From Thermococcus sp. (GTDB taxonomy: Archaea > Methanobacteriota_B > Thermococci > Thermococcales > Thermococcaceae), in the NCBI GenBank assembly GCA_027075325.1, contig JALTBN010000042.1, forward strand, positions 1 through 64,000: DNA of 64,000 nucleotides, in the 5' to 3' direction. This document shows, one piece after another, positions 14,730 through 21,910 of the stretch. The notes beneath the pieces are model-generated. The model was not told the DNA's origin. It worked only from the letters and a program-made list of their open reading frames with translations, and searched no databases. A program made the translations under genes and the position numbers. How positions within the stretch are numbered: position 1 is the first letter of the stretch; every line of letters begins with the position of its first letter.

Positions 14730-16559
14730 TCATCCCACCCTGACGAAATGGACGTCGATACTTCCGTTCTTTTCCATTCCGAGAACAGCGTAGCCGTAGA
14801 ACCCGCCCTTATTGGGGTCGGTGACGTACAGCGGGGCCCCCGCTCCTCCGGTTATAATCATTGGGACTCCCTCGTAGGTGCCGTACCAGTTCATATGGAT
14901 GTGGCTGAAGATTCCGAAGGAGCCGTACTGCTTCATCAGGGAGAGGAGCTTCTCGGCTGAGTTGCGGTTCATCGTGTGATCTCCCCCAGGCCTCGGGTCG
15001 TAGGGTGGGGCATGAGCTACCACGACAACCCTCCTCCCGGTTTCGTTGGCCTCCTCCAGCTCCCTCTCAAGGAAGGCCCACTGCGCAGAGGTCAGGGTGT
15101 AGCCCCTGTCAACGTCGTCCAGGAAGACGTAGGTGAAGTTGCCAAGGGAGAATGCGAAGTCCTCAGAGGGGCCAAAGAGGTAGTGGTAGATGTTCTTGCC
15201 CTCACCCTGATACTCGTGGTTGCCAGGGCTCACGAAGAGGGGAACCTTCCAGTGCCAGACCCTCATGAGGTCGACCCACTCGTTTATCCTCCCTGAATAA
15301 ACGAGGTCGCCGTTGTCGATGGCAAAGACGGGGGAAGCGTTGTTCACTTCTCCCACTATCTTGACGAAAACTTTCGGAACAGGATCATTTCTGTGGGCCG
15401 GCCTGTGGTCGCCAAAGGCAATGATGGTATAATTGGAGACCTCCTTGGGGGTTATCGAGAAGCCGCTGGAGCTCGTCAGGGTTATAGTGGTGTTGGAGAC
15501 GTGAGCGTTCTCCGGATAGTTGAGGTATGGCGGGTTAACGTTATCGATGATGTAGGTCAGGTTGACCCCTGTGCCATTCTCCACCGAAACGGAAACGTTG
15601 AAGCCAAGGGCAGTTATGTAAACCCGCGTCCCGTTTACCATCCGGATGAAACCGCCGCTGACACTGACGTTCTCACCTTTGACGACCCTCCAGTAGAACT
15701 GGAACGGTTCCTCATAGTAGAGGGGGTAATCTTCAACGAGTTCGTCCGTTTCAGGAACACCATCCCAGTTGACGTCCCCGATCTCCTTGAAGGCGATTCC
15801 CTCAAACTGACCGGAGCGAATGACGTATATGGAGGGCACGTCCCTGTATTCCTTTATCTTTGAGAGCTCACGGAGGGCCAGACCAACACCGGCCTTGCTC
15901 GTCCCCGTAACAACGAGCCTTGGCCCGTCATTGGAGTTGAACACCGCGATGATGCCTTTATCGGGGCCAACGAAGTGGTACCCGTTCCTGTATACAACGT
16001 AGCCGAAGTAATCGAACTTCTCAATCCTGACCGGCCTGTCGGATAGGAGTTTGAGGCCGAGTTCGGGTGGCAGGACTGCTATACCGGCTTTGTAGGTGGC
16101 GACGTCTTCGATAGTGGCGTTGGGGAGGTAATACCTAACCATGTCCCTGTATCCCGGAACGGTGTAAACCTTGAGCCCGGGGAAGATGGAACGCCAGTTC
16201 CCGATTACCTCACCGCGTTTGCGGTACTCCGAGAAGTTTATGAGGGTCTGCATCGGGGACGGGGCCGTGGTGGTAGTGGTAACAGTCGAAGTGGTTGCTG
16301 TGGTTTGAGAGGCAGTAGATGAAGCGGATGTAGTGGTTGCAGTAGAGCTGGGAGTAGTGCTGGATGAGGCGGTCGTGGTTGAGGTCTGGGACGCGGAGGT
16401 ATGTGTGAAAGTGCCTGAAGGGGAAGTGGAAGCAGTTGAAGAGCTCTGCACCGGGCTGGTGCTCAAACTGCCCGTGTTCCCACCGCCTCCAATGCAGCCC
16501 AGGGAGAATACGACTATCCCAACAACGAACAGGGCGAGCAGGGTTTTTCCGTGCATCAT
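14730..16559 (-). CDS. Lipoprotein with Ser/Thr-rich stalk and metallophosphoesterase domain
   Basis: A 609-residue exported protein. The signal sequence ends in a lipobox (FSLGC at about 18-22), followed by a Gly stretch and ~70 residues of Ser/Thr, a typical surface stalk. A middle region (~100-370) is of unknown fold. The C-terminal third is a calcineurin-like metallophosphoesterase with GDHR (~388), DNGDLVY (~415), GNHEY (~446), VVVAHAPPYD (~514) and FSHIHM (~550), giving the complete metal ligand set. It may hydrolyse phosphate esters at the cell surface. GGTGA lies upstream of two adjacent ATGs. It is a single transcription unit facing the cupin gene. Confidence 0.82.
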   Translation of the reverse strand: MMHGKTLLALFVVGIVVFSLGCIGGGGNTGSLSTSPVQSSSTASTSPSGTFTHTSASQTSTTTASSSTTPSSTATTTSASSTASQTTATTSTVTTTTTAPSPMQTLINFSEYRKRGEVIGNWRSIFPGLKVYTVPGYRDMVRYYLPNATIEDVATYKAGIAVLPPELGLKLLSDRPVRIEKFDYFGYVVYRNGYHFVGPDKGIIAVFNSNDGPRLVVTGTSKAGVGLALRELSKIKEYRDVPSIYVIRSGQFEGIAFKEIGDVNWDGVPETDELVEDYPLYYEEPFQFYWRVVKGENVSVSGGFIRMVNGTRVYITALGFNVSVSVENGTGVNLTYIIDNVNPPYLNYPENAHVSNTTITLTSSSGFSITPKEVSNYTIIAFGDHRPAHRNDPVPKVFVKIVGEVNNASPVFAIDNGDLVYSGRINEWVDLMRVWHWKVPLFVSPGNHEYQGEGKNIYHYLFGPSEDFAFSLGNFTYVFLDDVDRGYTLTSAQWAFLERELEEANETGRRVVVVAHAPPYDPRPGGDHTMNRNSAEKLLSLMKQYGSFGIFSHIHMNWYGTYEGVPMIITGGAGAPLYVTDPNKGGFYGYAVLGMEKNGSIDVHFVRVG

Positions 16560-16651
16560 CAGTTCACCGGGTGAAGTTGGGGTGGGCGGTTAAATCCCTT
16601 TGGGTTCGATTGGTTTAAATACCAGGCCGACGGAGTTTGAATGGTGATACC

Positions 16652-17005
16652 ATGTTCGTGAAGCACTACACCGAGGTGCCCGAGAAGGACACGGGTTTTG
16701 AAGGTGTAACCATAAGGTGGCTCGTTTCTCCGAAGCTTGGCGCGAAGAACTACGCCATGCGCTATTTCAAGATGGAAAAAGGCGCGGAGATACCCATGCA
16801 CCATCATGACTGGGAGCACGAGATATTCATCGTCCGCGGGGAAGGTATAATCACAAACGGGAAAGAGGAGCACCATGTAAGGGCCGGAGACTTTCTCTAC
16901 GTCCCGCCCAACGAGCCCCACGGCTACAAGGCCACTGGGGAAACACTGGAGTTCCTCTGCATAATCCCGGCCAAGAAGGAAGCCATCCCCGAGGACGAAT
17001 GGTGA
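16652..17005 (+). CDS. Single-domain cupin protein
   Basis: A 117-residue double-stranded beta-helix protein. Cupin motif 1 is visible as MHHHDWEHEIFIVRGEG (about residues 50-66) and motif 2 as AGDFLYVPPNEPHGY (~81-95), providing three His and a Glu for a metal. Such proteins act as small isomerases, dioxygenases or sensors; the substrate cannot be told. ATG 16652 follows GGTGATACC. The gene is convergent with the signal peptidase gene, with stop codons adjacent. Confidence 0.75.
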   Translation: MFVKHYTEVPEKDTGFEGVTIRWLVSPKLGAKNYAMRYFKMEKGAEIPMHHHDWEHEIFIVRGEGIITNGKEEHHVRAGDFLYVPPNEPHGYKATGETLEFLCIIPAKKEAIPEDEW

Positions 17006-17590
17006 TCAGAGGTTTCCCCGCCCCGGAAGCCTCCTCGCTCTCCTTCTTACCATGTAGATGTCCCTCGACCTCCTGAGCTGGGGGATTGGCTTCTTCGACG
17101 GTTTTTCCTCTTCCTCCTCGATGAGAACTTTGACCAGCTCGTAGCCAAAGAAGGCCATCAGGGACAGGAAGAGCACCGTTATCATCAGGGGAGTGTAGTA
17201 GTATAGCCTGCCGACGTAGGGAACCACCGTGACAACTTTTCCGACTACCTGATCCGGGTAGACCTTCCAGGGGTCGGGGTACTTTCTGTTGTCGCCCTTG
17301 GTGACGTAGTAGAGCCTCCCGGATTCATCGTGAGCGATTCCCACAACGCGGTGGGTTATGTGGTATCTCGCACCTCCCAGGTCGAGGCGGTAGAGGATGA
17401 CGTCGCCGGGCTTTACGTGGTGGGTGGGATAGACCACAACGAGATCGCCGGGGTTGATGTGGGGTTCCATAGAATCAGTCAGTATCACAACGTACTGAAA
17501 GCCGAACGCGAAGTGAAGAACAGCAACGAGGATTGTGAAGACGAGGATAGATGCCGAAAAGAAGGAAAGGGCTCTGGAGCGGAGGGTCAT
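17006..17590 (-). CDS. Signal peptidase I, archaeal/Sec11 (SipW-like) type
   Basis: A 194-residue membrane protease that cleaves signal peptides outside the membrane. A helix at ~10-33 is followed by TDSMEP with nucleophile S40, by HITHRVV with H80 replacing the bacterial Lys, and by KGDNRKYPD with conserved Asp near 100. A second helix is at ~133-155 and the C-terminus is basic. The Ser-His type is shared with SipW. The gene follows a small secreted protein gene by 16 bases on the same strand. This recalls the substrate-peptidase pairs of TasA-like fibre systems, so a dedicated role is possible besides general secretion. Confidence 0.85.
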   Translation of the reverse strand: MTLRSRALSFFSASILVFTILVAVLHFAFGFQYVVILTDSMEPHINPGDLVVVYPTHHVKPGDVILYRLDLGGARYHITHRVVGIAHDESGRLYYVTKGDNRKYPDPWKVYPDQVVGKVVTVVPYVGRLYYYTPLMITVLFLSLMAFFGYELVKVLIEEEEEKPSKKPIPQLRRSRDIYMVRRRARRLPGRGNL

Positions 17591-17606
17591 TCAGGGGGCC
17601 TCCAGT

Positions 17607-18014
17607 TTAAGCAGTCACCTTTTTACCGGCAACAACTACTGCCACGCGGGTAATTGCATTTTTCGTCAAATCGATATTAAGCCCGCTTATTGTTACTGAA
17701 GTACCTGAGGCATCAACTGAAGCGGTTTTGTGAATAACCGTTCCGTTATCGAGAGTTATGTAAAGATCCAAGTTGCCAGCAACACCGGGGCCCTGATCAA
17801 GAGTAATTGAAGCTCCGGTAATTACCCAGGGGTTGGTTGAGTCAAACTGCCAGTTGACCGCGGCAGAGGTTGTGGCAACTTTAACATTACTGTTCCCACC
17901 ACCACCAATTGGCTGGACGTTTAAGTTAATCGCAGGCACTGCCAGCGCTGCACCGACCATCAGGAAAACCAGAGCGCCCAGCAGAGGCAGGGCCTTCTTA
18001 AGCTTCCCGTTCAT
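17607..18014 (-). CDS. Small secreted beta-sandwich-like protein, partner of the signal peptidase
   Basis: A 135-residue protein with a signal peptide (LPLLGALVFLMVGAALAVPA) and a mature part of ~110 residues rich in V, T, N and G with alternating strands (ITLDQGPGVAGNLDLYITLD; VTISGLNIDL). There is no Cys and no anchor. The start follows GAGGTGGTGTTAA. It is the first gene of an operon with the signal peptidase. Composition and layout fit a fibre or matrix subunit or a small surface protein; sequence identity to known subunits is not evident by eye. Confidence 0.6.
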   Translation of the reverse strand: MNGKLKKALPLLGALVFLMVGAALAVPAINLNVQPIGGGGNSNVKVATTSAAVNWQFDSTNPWVITGASITLDQGPGVAGNLDLYITLDNGTVIHKTASVDASGTSVTISGLNIDLTKNAITRVAVVVAGKKVTA

Positions 18015-18208
18015 TTAACACCACCTCGATTGAACTTTGCATGATTTACGAGCATTCAATATTTAACGTTTTTCCTATTTGTTGTTGTAAAATTTCCAAG
18101 GGGTATGATTAATCCCCGCCAACTATCCAAAAAAGCATGAAAAACATGCAAAATTCAGGGGGGACCCTGGGATACATACAAAAAACAAACAGGGCAAATG
18201 GAAAAACT
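18015..18208 (-). promoter_or_regulatory. Promoter region of the secreted protein/signal peptidase operon
   Basis: An AT-rich interval of ~190 bases. On the minus strand AAAACGTTAAATATTG (about 18055-18070) is a plausible BRE/TATA for the gene starting at 18014. No open frame or RNA gene is seen in the remainder. Confidence 0.4.
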
Positions 18209-19483
18209 TCATCCAGGCCCGGCCATGAGGTAGGTGGCCGTTGCCCTTGTAACTTTAGTCTCCAAGAGCTCGCCGGGCTCGCCGGAGTCGAGGATTATCT
18301 CCTTGTAGTTGAACGTCCTGCCCTCGATTCCGCCCTTGCTCCCCTCACCGTGGACGAGCACCTCAACCTTCTTACCAATGTAGGCCTGGTTTATCTCGTA
18401 CGCTATACCGAGCCTGAGCCTGTGGAGCTCGCGGGAGCGCTCCTTGACCTTCCAGCCGGGCAGCTGCTTCCACTTTGCCGCTATCGTGCCGGGCCTCGGC
18501 GAGTAGCGGGAGACGTTTATCTTGTCCGGCCTTACACGCTTCACAAGCTCGACGGTGTTCTCAAAGGCCTCATCCGTCTCGCCGGGAAAACCGACTATTA
18601 TGTCCGTGTTGAGGTTTAAGCCTGGAACCTTCCGCCTGAACTCCCCAATGATCTCCTCGAACTCCTCAACGGTGTAGTTACGACCCATTCTGCGCAGAAC
18701 CTCGTTGTCCCCGCTCTGGACCGGCAGATGGAGGAACTTGTACACCTTCTCGCTCCGGTAAGCCTCGATCAGTTCATCGAGTATCTTCATCACGTGGTTG
18801 GGGTTCATCATGCCGACCCTAACGCGGAAGTTCCCTTCAATGGCAGTTATCTCGTCGAGTAGCTTGGCTAAGTTAGTCCCTATGTCGAAGCCATAGCAGC
18901 CGGTGTCCTCGCTTGAGAGCTGTATCTCCTTGTAACCCCTCGCCAGTGCCTCCTTCACCCACTTTACAACGAGTTCCGGCCTGTAGCTCTTGAGAACGCC
19001 ACGAGCGAAGCGCGTTGCGCAGTAGGTGCAGGCGTTGAGGCAGCCCTCGCTTATTGGAACCACAAAGGCGACGCCGGACTTCCAGAGGCGGGGGAGTTCG
19101 AGCTTGTCCAGGTTCCTCTCGCGCCAGCCCTCGACGCTGACGAGCTTTCCACCCTTTTCAGCCACCTCAATGGCCTCGGCTATTCTGTCTATGCTCTTAA
19201 CACCGAGGATTCCGGAAACGCGGGAATCTATGGCGGAGGGGTTGACGTGGGTCAGGCAGCCGGTGGCGATAACCTTCTTCCCGGAATCTATAAGCTCCCG
19301 TATTCTGCGGGCCATCTTGTGCTCGGTTGGGTCCTTGACCGCGCAGGTGTTGACAACAACGTAGTCGGCGCTCTCCGGTGTCTCGGCCAGCTCATAGCCC
19401 GCCCTAAGCAGAATAGCTTCCATAATCTCGCCGTCTGCCTTGTTACGCGTGCATCCGTAGCTCTCGACGTGAACCCTTACCAT
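18209..19483 (-). CDS. tRNA N6-threonylcarbamoyladenosine methylthiotransferase (MtaB/CDKAL1 type)
   Basis: A 424-residue radical-SAM enzyme adding a methylthio group to t6A37 of tRNAs. The N-terminal MTTase domain has its three cluster cysteines at C11 (SYGCTRNKADG), C47 (NTCAVK) and C76 (ATGCLT). The radical-SAM CLNACTYC motif has C148, C152 and C155. A TRAM domain occupies the last ~60 residues. The order and the e-MtaB-like SYGCTRNKADGE start distinguish it from MiaB and RimO. It is a single gene with GGTAAG-type leader. Confidence 0.88.
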   Translation of the reverse strand: MVRVHVESYGCTRNKADGEIMEAILLRAGYELAETPESADYVVVNTCAVKDPTEHKMARRIRELIDSGKKVIATGCLTHVNPSAIDSRVSGILGVKSIDRIAEAIEVAEKGGKLVSVEGWRERNLDKLELPRLWKSGVAFVVPISEGCLNACTYCATRFARGVLKSYRPELVVKWVKEALARGYKEIQLSSEDTGCYGFDIGTNLAKLLDEITAIEGNFRVRVGMMNPNHVMKILDELIEAYRSEKVYKFLHLPVQSGDNEVLRRMGRNYTVEEFEEIIGEFRRKVPGLNLNTDIIVGFPGETDEAFENTVELVKRVRPDKINVSRYSPRPGTIAAKWKQLPGWKVKERSRELHRLRLGIAYEINQAYIGKKVEVLVHGEGSKGGIEGRTFNYKEIILDSGEPGELLETKVTRATATYLMAGPG

Positions 19484-19531
19484 CGGATGGGCGTGGGAAG
19501 GGGGGTTTAAAAAGTTGAGTGGGCGGAAGTG

Positions 19532-20047
19532 TTACCAGGGGACACTCTTCCGGCCCATTCTGTAGGCGAAGTAGTTGGCGGACCAGTGGATCAGGGGCGT
19601 GAGGATAAGGAGGGCGAGCATCTGTCCGGAGGAGACCGTTTTGACCGGATACGCAAAGGCCAGGGCGCTTATGAGGAACCCCAGCTGGTCGAGCCCCACG
19701 GCAGGGTAGCCCCTCGGAAGATCCAAGCGTCGCTTTATGAAGCTCCCCACGAGGTCGCCGACGAGGGCGCCGAAGGAGAGGAGAAACGCCAGCAGGAGGG
19801 CGGTTTTGAGGGAGCCGTAAAAGCCCGGTGTCATGTAGTACTGAACCGCGCCGATGAGCGTTCCAGCCGCGACACCGCCGAAGAAGCCTCTCCACGTCTT
19901 CCCATCGCCGAGAATCCTCCTCCCGTCCCTCCAGTTCCTGCCCCCGTCTATCGGCTTTCCTCCACCGAGCACTACGGGGGACGCGTTGGCGAAGTAAGCC
20001 GGAAGCACATACCAGAATGCCCAGAGTATAGATGAGAGCGCGCCCAT
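19532..20047 (-). CDS. carS: CDP-archaeol synthase
   Basis: A 171-residue membrane enzyme that activates the unsaturated archaetidic acid with CTP in polar lipid synthesis. It has about five helices. Conserved signatures are PAYFANASPV (~16-25), the G-rich PIDGG..WRDGRRILGDGKTWRGF stretch (~32-56) and VGDLVGSFIKRRL (~97-109) with the metal-binding D. ATG 20047 follows GGTGGAATCA; an upstream in-frame GTG at 20056 is less likely. The promoter region is shared with the divergent ttuA gene. Confidence 0.85.
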   Translation of the reverse strand: MGALSSILWAFWYVLPAYFANASPVVLGGGKPIDGGRNWRDGRRILGDGKTWRGFFGGVAAGTLIGAVQYYMTPGFYGSLKTALLLAFLLSFGALVGDLVGSFIKRRLDLPRGYPAVGLDQLGFLISALAFAYPVKTVSSGQMLALLILTPLIHWSANYFAYRMGRKSVPW

Positions 20048-20139
20048 TGATTCCACCGGAGGCTGTTGGAGGGGGCTTTAAAAAGGCTTCCGGTGGAAGT
20101 CTTTTTAACCGGAGGAAAGGACTCCAACCGGTGAAAAAA
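20048..20139. promoter_or_regulatory. Divergent promoter between carS and ttuA
   Basis: In 92 bases there are two TATA-like elements, GGCTTTAAAAAGGC (about 20081-20094) and TCTTTTTAACCG (about 20100-20111), one for each direction. Between them the inverted repeat CTTCCGGTGGAAG (20087-20099 region) is seen; it could be an operator or chance. Confidence 0.4.
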
Positions 20140-21072
20140 ATGCCGATGAAGTGCAAGTTCTGCGATAAACCAGCTTTCATCAAGCTCCATTATCCAAAAA
20201 TGTATCTCTGCGAGGAGCACTTTACTGAATACTTTGAAAGAAAGGTGAAGCGGACAATAGAGCGCTACAAGATGCTCAGGCCAGAGGAGAAGGTCTTAGT
20301 CGTTGTCTCGGGTGGAAAGGATTCAGCCGTCACCGCCTACGTCCTCAAGAAGTTCGGCTACAATATAGAGTGCCTCCACATAAACCTCGGGATAGGCGAG
20401 TACAGCGAGAAGGGCGAGAGCTACGCAAAAATGCAGTGCGAGAAGACAGGAGCGCCGCTCCACATCGTCCGCGTGAAGGAGCTTTTAGGGGCTGGAATCG
20501 GTGAGGTGAGAACGAGAAGGCCGACCTGCTCCTACTGCGGCCTGACCAAGCGCTACATCTTCAACAAGTTCGCCTACGACAGGGGCTTTGATGTAGTTGC
20601 CACAGGTCATAACCTCGACGACGAGGCAAGCTTCATCTTCAACAACATAATGAACTGGAACACGCAGTACTTAGCTAAGCAGGGGCCTGTGACGCCTTCG
20701 GCCTTCAACGGCAAGCTGGTGAAGAAGGTAAAGCCCCTCTACGAGGTCACCGAGAGGGAAGTCGTTGCATACGCTTTGGCGAACGGCATAGAGTACGAGA
20801 TAGACGAGTGCCCCCACGCGAGGGGAGCGACGACGCTGGAGTGGAAGTCTATCCTCAACGAGATGGAGGAGAAGAGGCCCGGCACCAAAATCAACTTCGT
20901 CAAGGGCTACCTACGGAAAAAGCACCTCTTCGAGGCCGAATTGGAGGAGGCAGAGCTTAGGGAGTGCAAAATCTGCGGGATGCCGTCGAGCGGCGAGGTC
21001 TGCTCCTTCTGCAGGTTCTGGGGACTTGAGAAGACGGTTGATTTCAGGTTGAAAAAAGAGGGGGAGAAATAA
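20140..21072 (+). CDS. ttuA: tRNA 5-methyluridine-54 2-sulfurtransferase TtuA
   Basis: A 310-residue ATP pyrophosphatase that thiolates U54 in the tRNA T-loop, important for thermophily. N-terminal zinc ligands are C5, C8, C24 and H27. The PP-loop is SGGKDS (57-62). C130 and C133 (TCSYCGLTKR) with C224 (DECPHARGA) hold the [4Fe-4S] cluster, and a C-terminal zinc finger (CKICG...CSFC) closes the protein. HINLGIGEYS, QGPVTPS and HARGA follow the TtuA rather than the TtcA or Ncs6 pattern. ATG 20140 follows GGTGAAAAAA. A second thiolase of another subgroup is at 50097. Confidence 0.85.
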   Translation: MPMKCKFCDKPAFIKLHYPKMYLCEEHFTEYFERKVKRTIERYKMLRPEEKVLVVVSGGKDSAVTAYVLKKFGYNIECLHINLGIGEYSEKGESYAKMQCEKTGAPLHIVRVKELLGAGIGEVRTRRPTCSYCGLTKRYIFNKFAYDRGFDVVATGHNLDDEASFIFNNIMNWNTQYLAKQGPVTPSAFNGKLVKKVKPLYEVTEREVVAYALANGIEYEIDECPHARGATTLEWKSILNEMEEKRPGTKINFVKGYLRKKHLFEAELEEAELRECKICGMPSSGEVCSFCRFWGLEKTVDFRLKKEGEK

Positions 21073-21234
21073 CCCCCATTATCTCTTATATACTTTATAT
21101 TCTAGTTAGATATTCTCCAACGCAATCCAGTTTTAGTTGCAGAGAATACCTACAAACATACCTCCCTTTAGAAATCAGCAGAACAAGATATTTAAACAAA
21201 GGGATTATTAACAACTCATAAAGGGGTGGGTGCC

Positions 21235-21886
21235 ATGAGCATTAGGGATAGCCGAGATATGGGAGAGCATCAAACCCGGGGAGACCGTTCTTTTTGAGAG
21301 AACCGGCAAAGGCGACATTGGCATGGGGGTGTACCACACACTCCTATGGGCTCAGTCAGAGGGGTTCAATACTGTCATAATTGACATACTGGACTCATAC
21401 TCGACACTCGTTTCAAAGGCAGATCTCATGGGGATAGACGCCTCGTTGTTCACCAATGTCGACGTTATAAAAATAGGCGGGGCCAAAAAGCAGGGGCACG
21501 TCATCGCTCACATAGAGGAGATTTCTGAGCCCGCGATCATATCAAGGAAATTCAACGAGGTCTACAAGCCGATGCTGGATGACCCCAGCAAAAAGATTCT
21601 GACGGTCGTAATCGGACTGGAGAAGCTCTTTGTCGTCTCGGAGTTCTCACCCAGGGGCATTCAGGTGATAATAGACCAGCTGGCCGGGTACATAGGGAAT
21701 ACAAGCAGGCTGGGGATCTACCTGCTGAAGATGGACATCCTCCCGCCCGACAGGGAGTTCGTCATTAGACTTCTGGAGGACATAGCCACAACCGTCATCA
21801 GGACATCAAAGGCAGGCAGGCTGACCGAGTTCCATATCATCAAGTCATTGAACAGGGAGCTTGAAGACGTGCTCATAAGAGTTTGA
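21235..21886 (+). CDS. DUF257-type Thermococcales protein with apparent frameshift at its start
   Basis: ATG 21235, behind a good leader (GGGGTGGGTGCC), opens a frame that dies after ~20 codons. One base away the frame reads EIWESIKPGETVLFE and continues to 21886 without an ATG before 21323. The translated product has the DUF257 pattern: KPGETVLFE, IDILDSY, NVDVIKIGG, GLEKLF, LEDIATTVIR and a KSLNREL end. These proteins resemble KaiC-like ATPases without a P-loop and have no known function. Either one base was lost near 21238-21245 or translation starts at 21323, which would remove ~30 conserved residues. A TATA (TATTTAAAC, ~21189) lies upstream. Confidence 0.6.
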
Positions 21887-21910
21887 GAAAGGAAACATAA
21901 ACAGAAAAGT

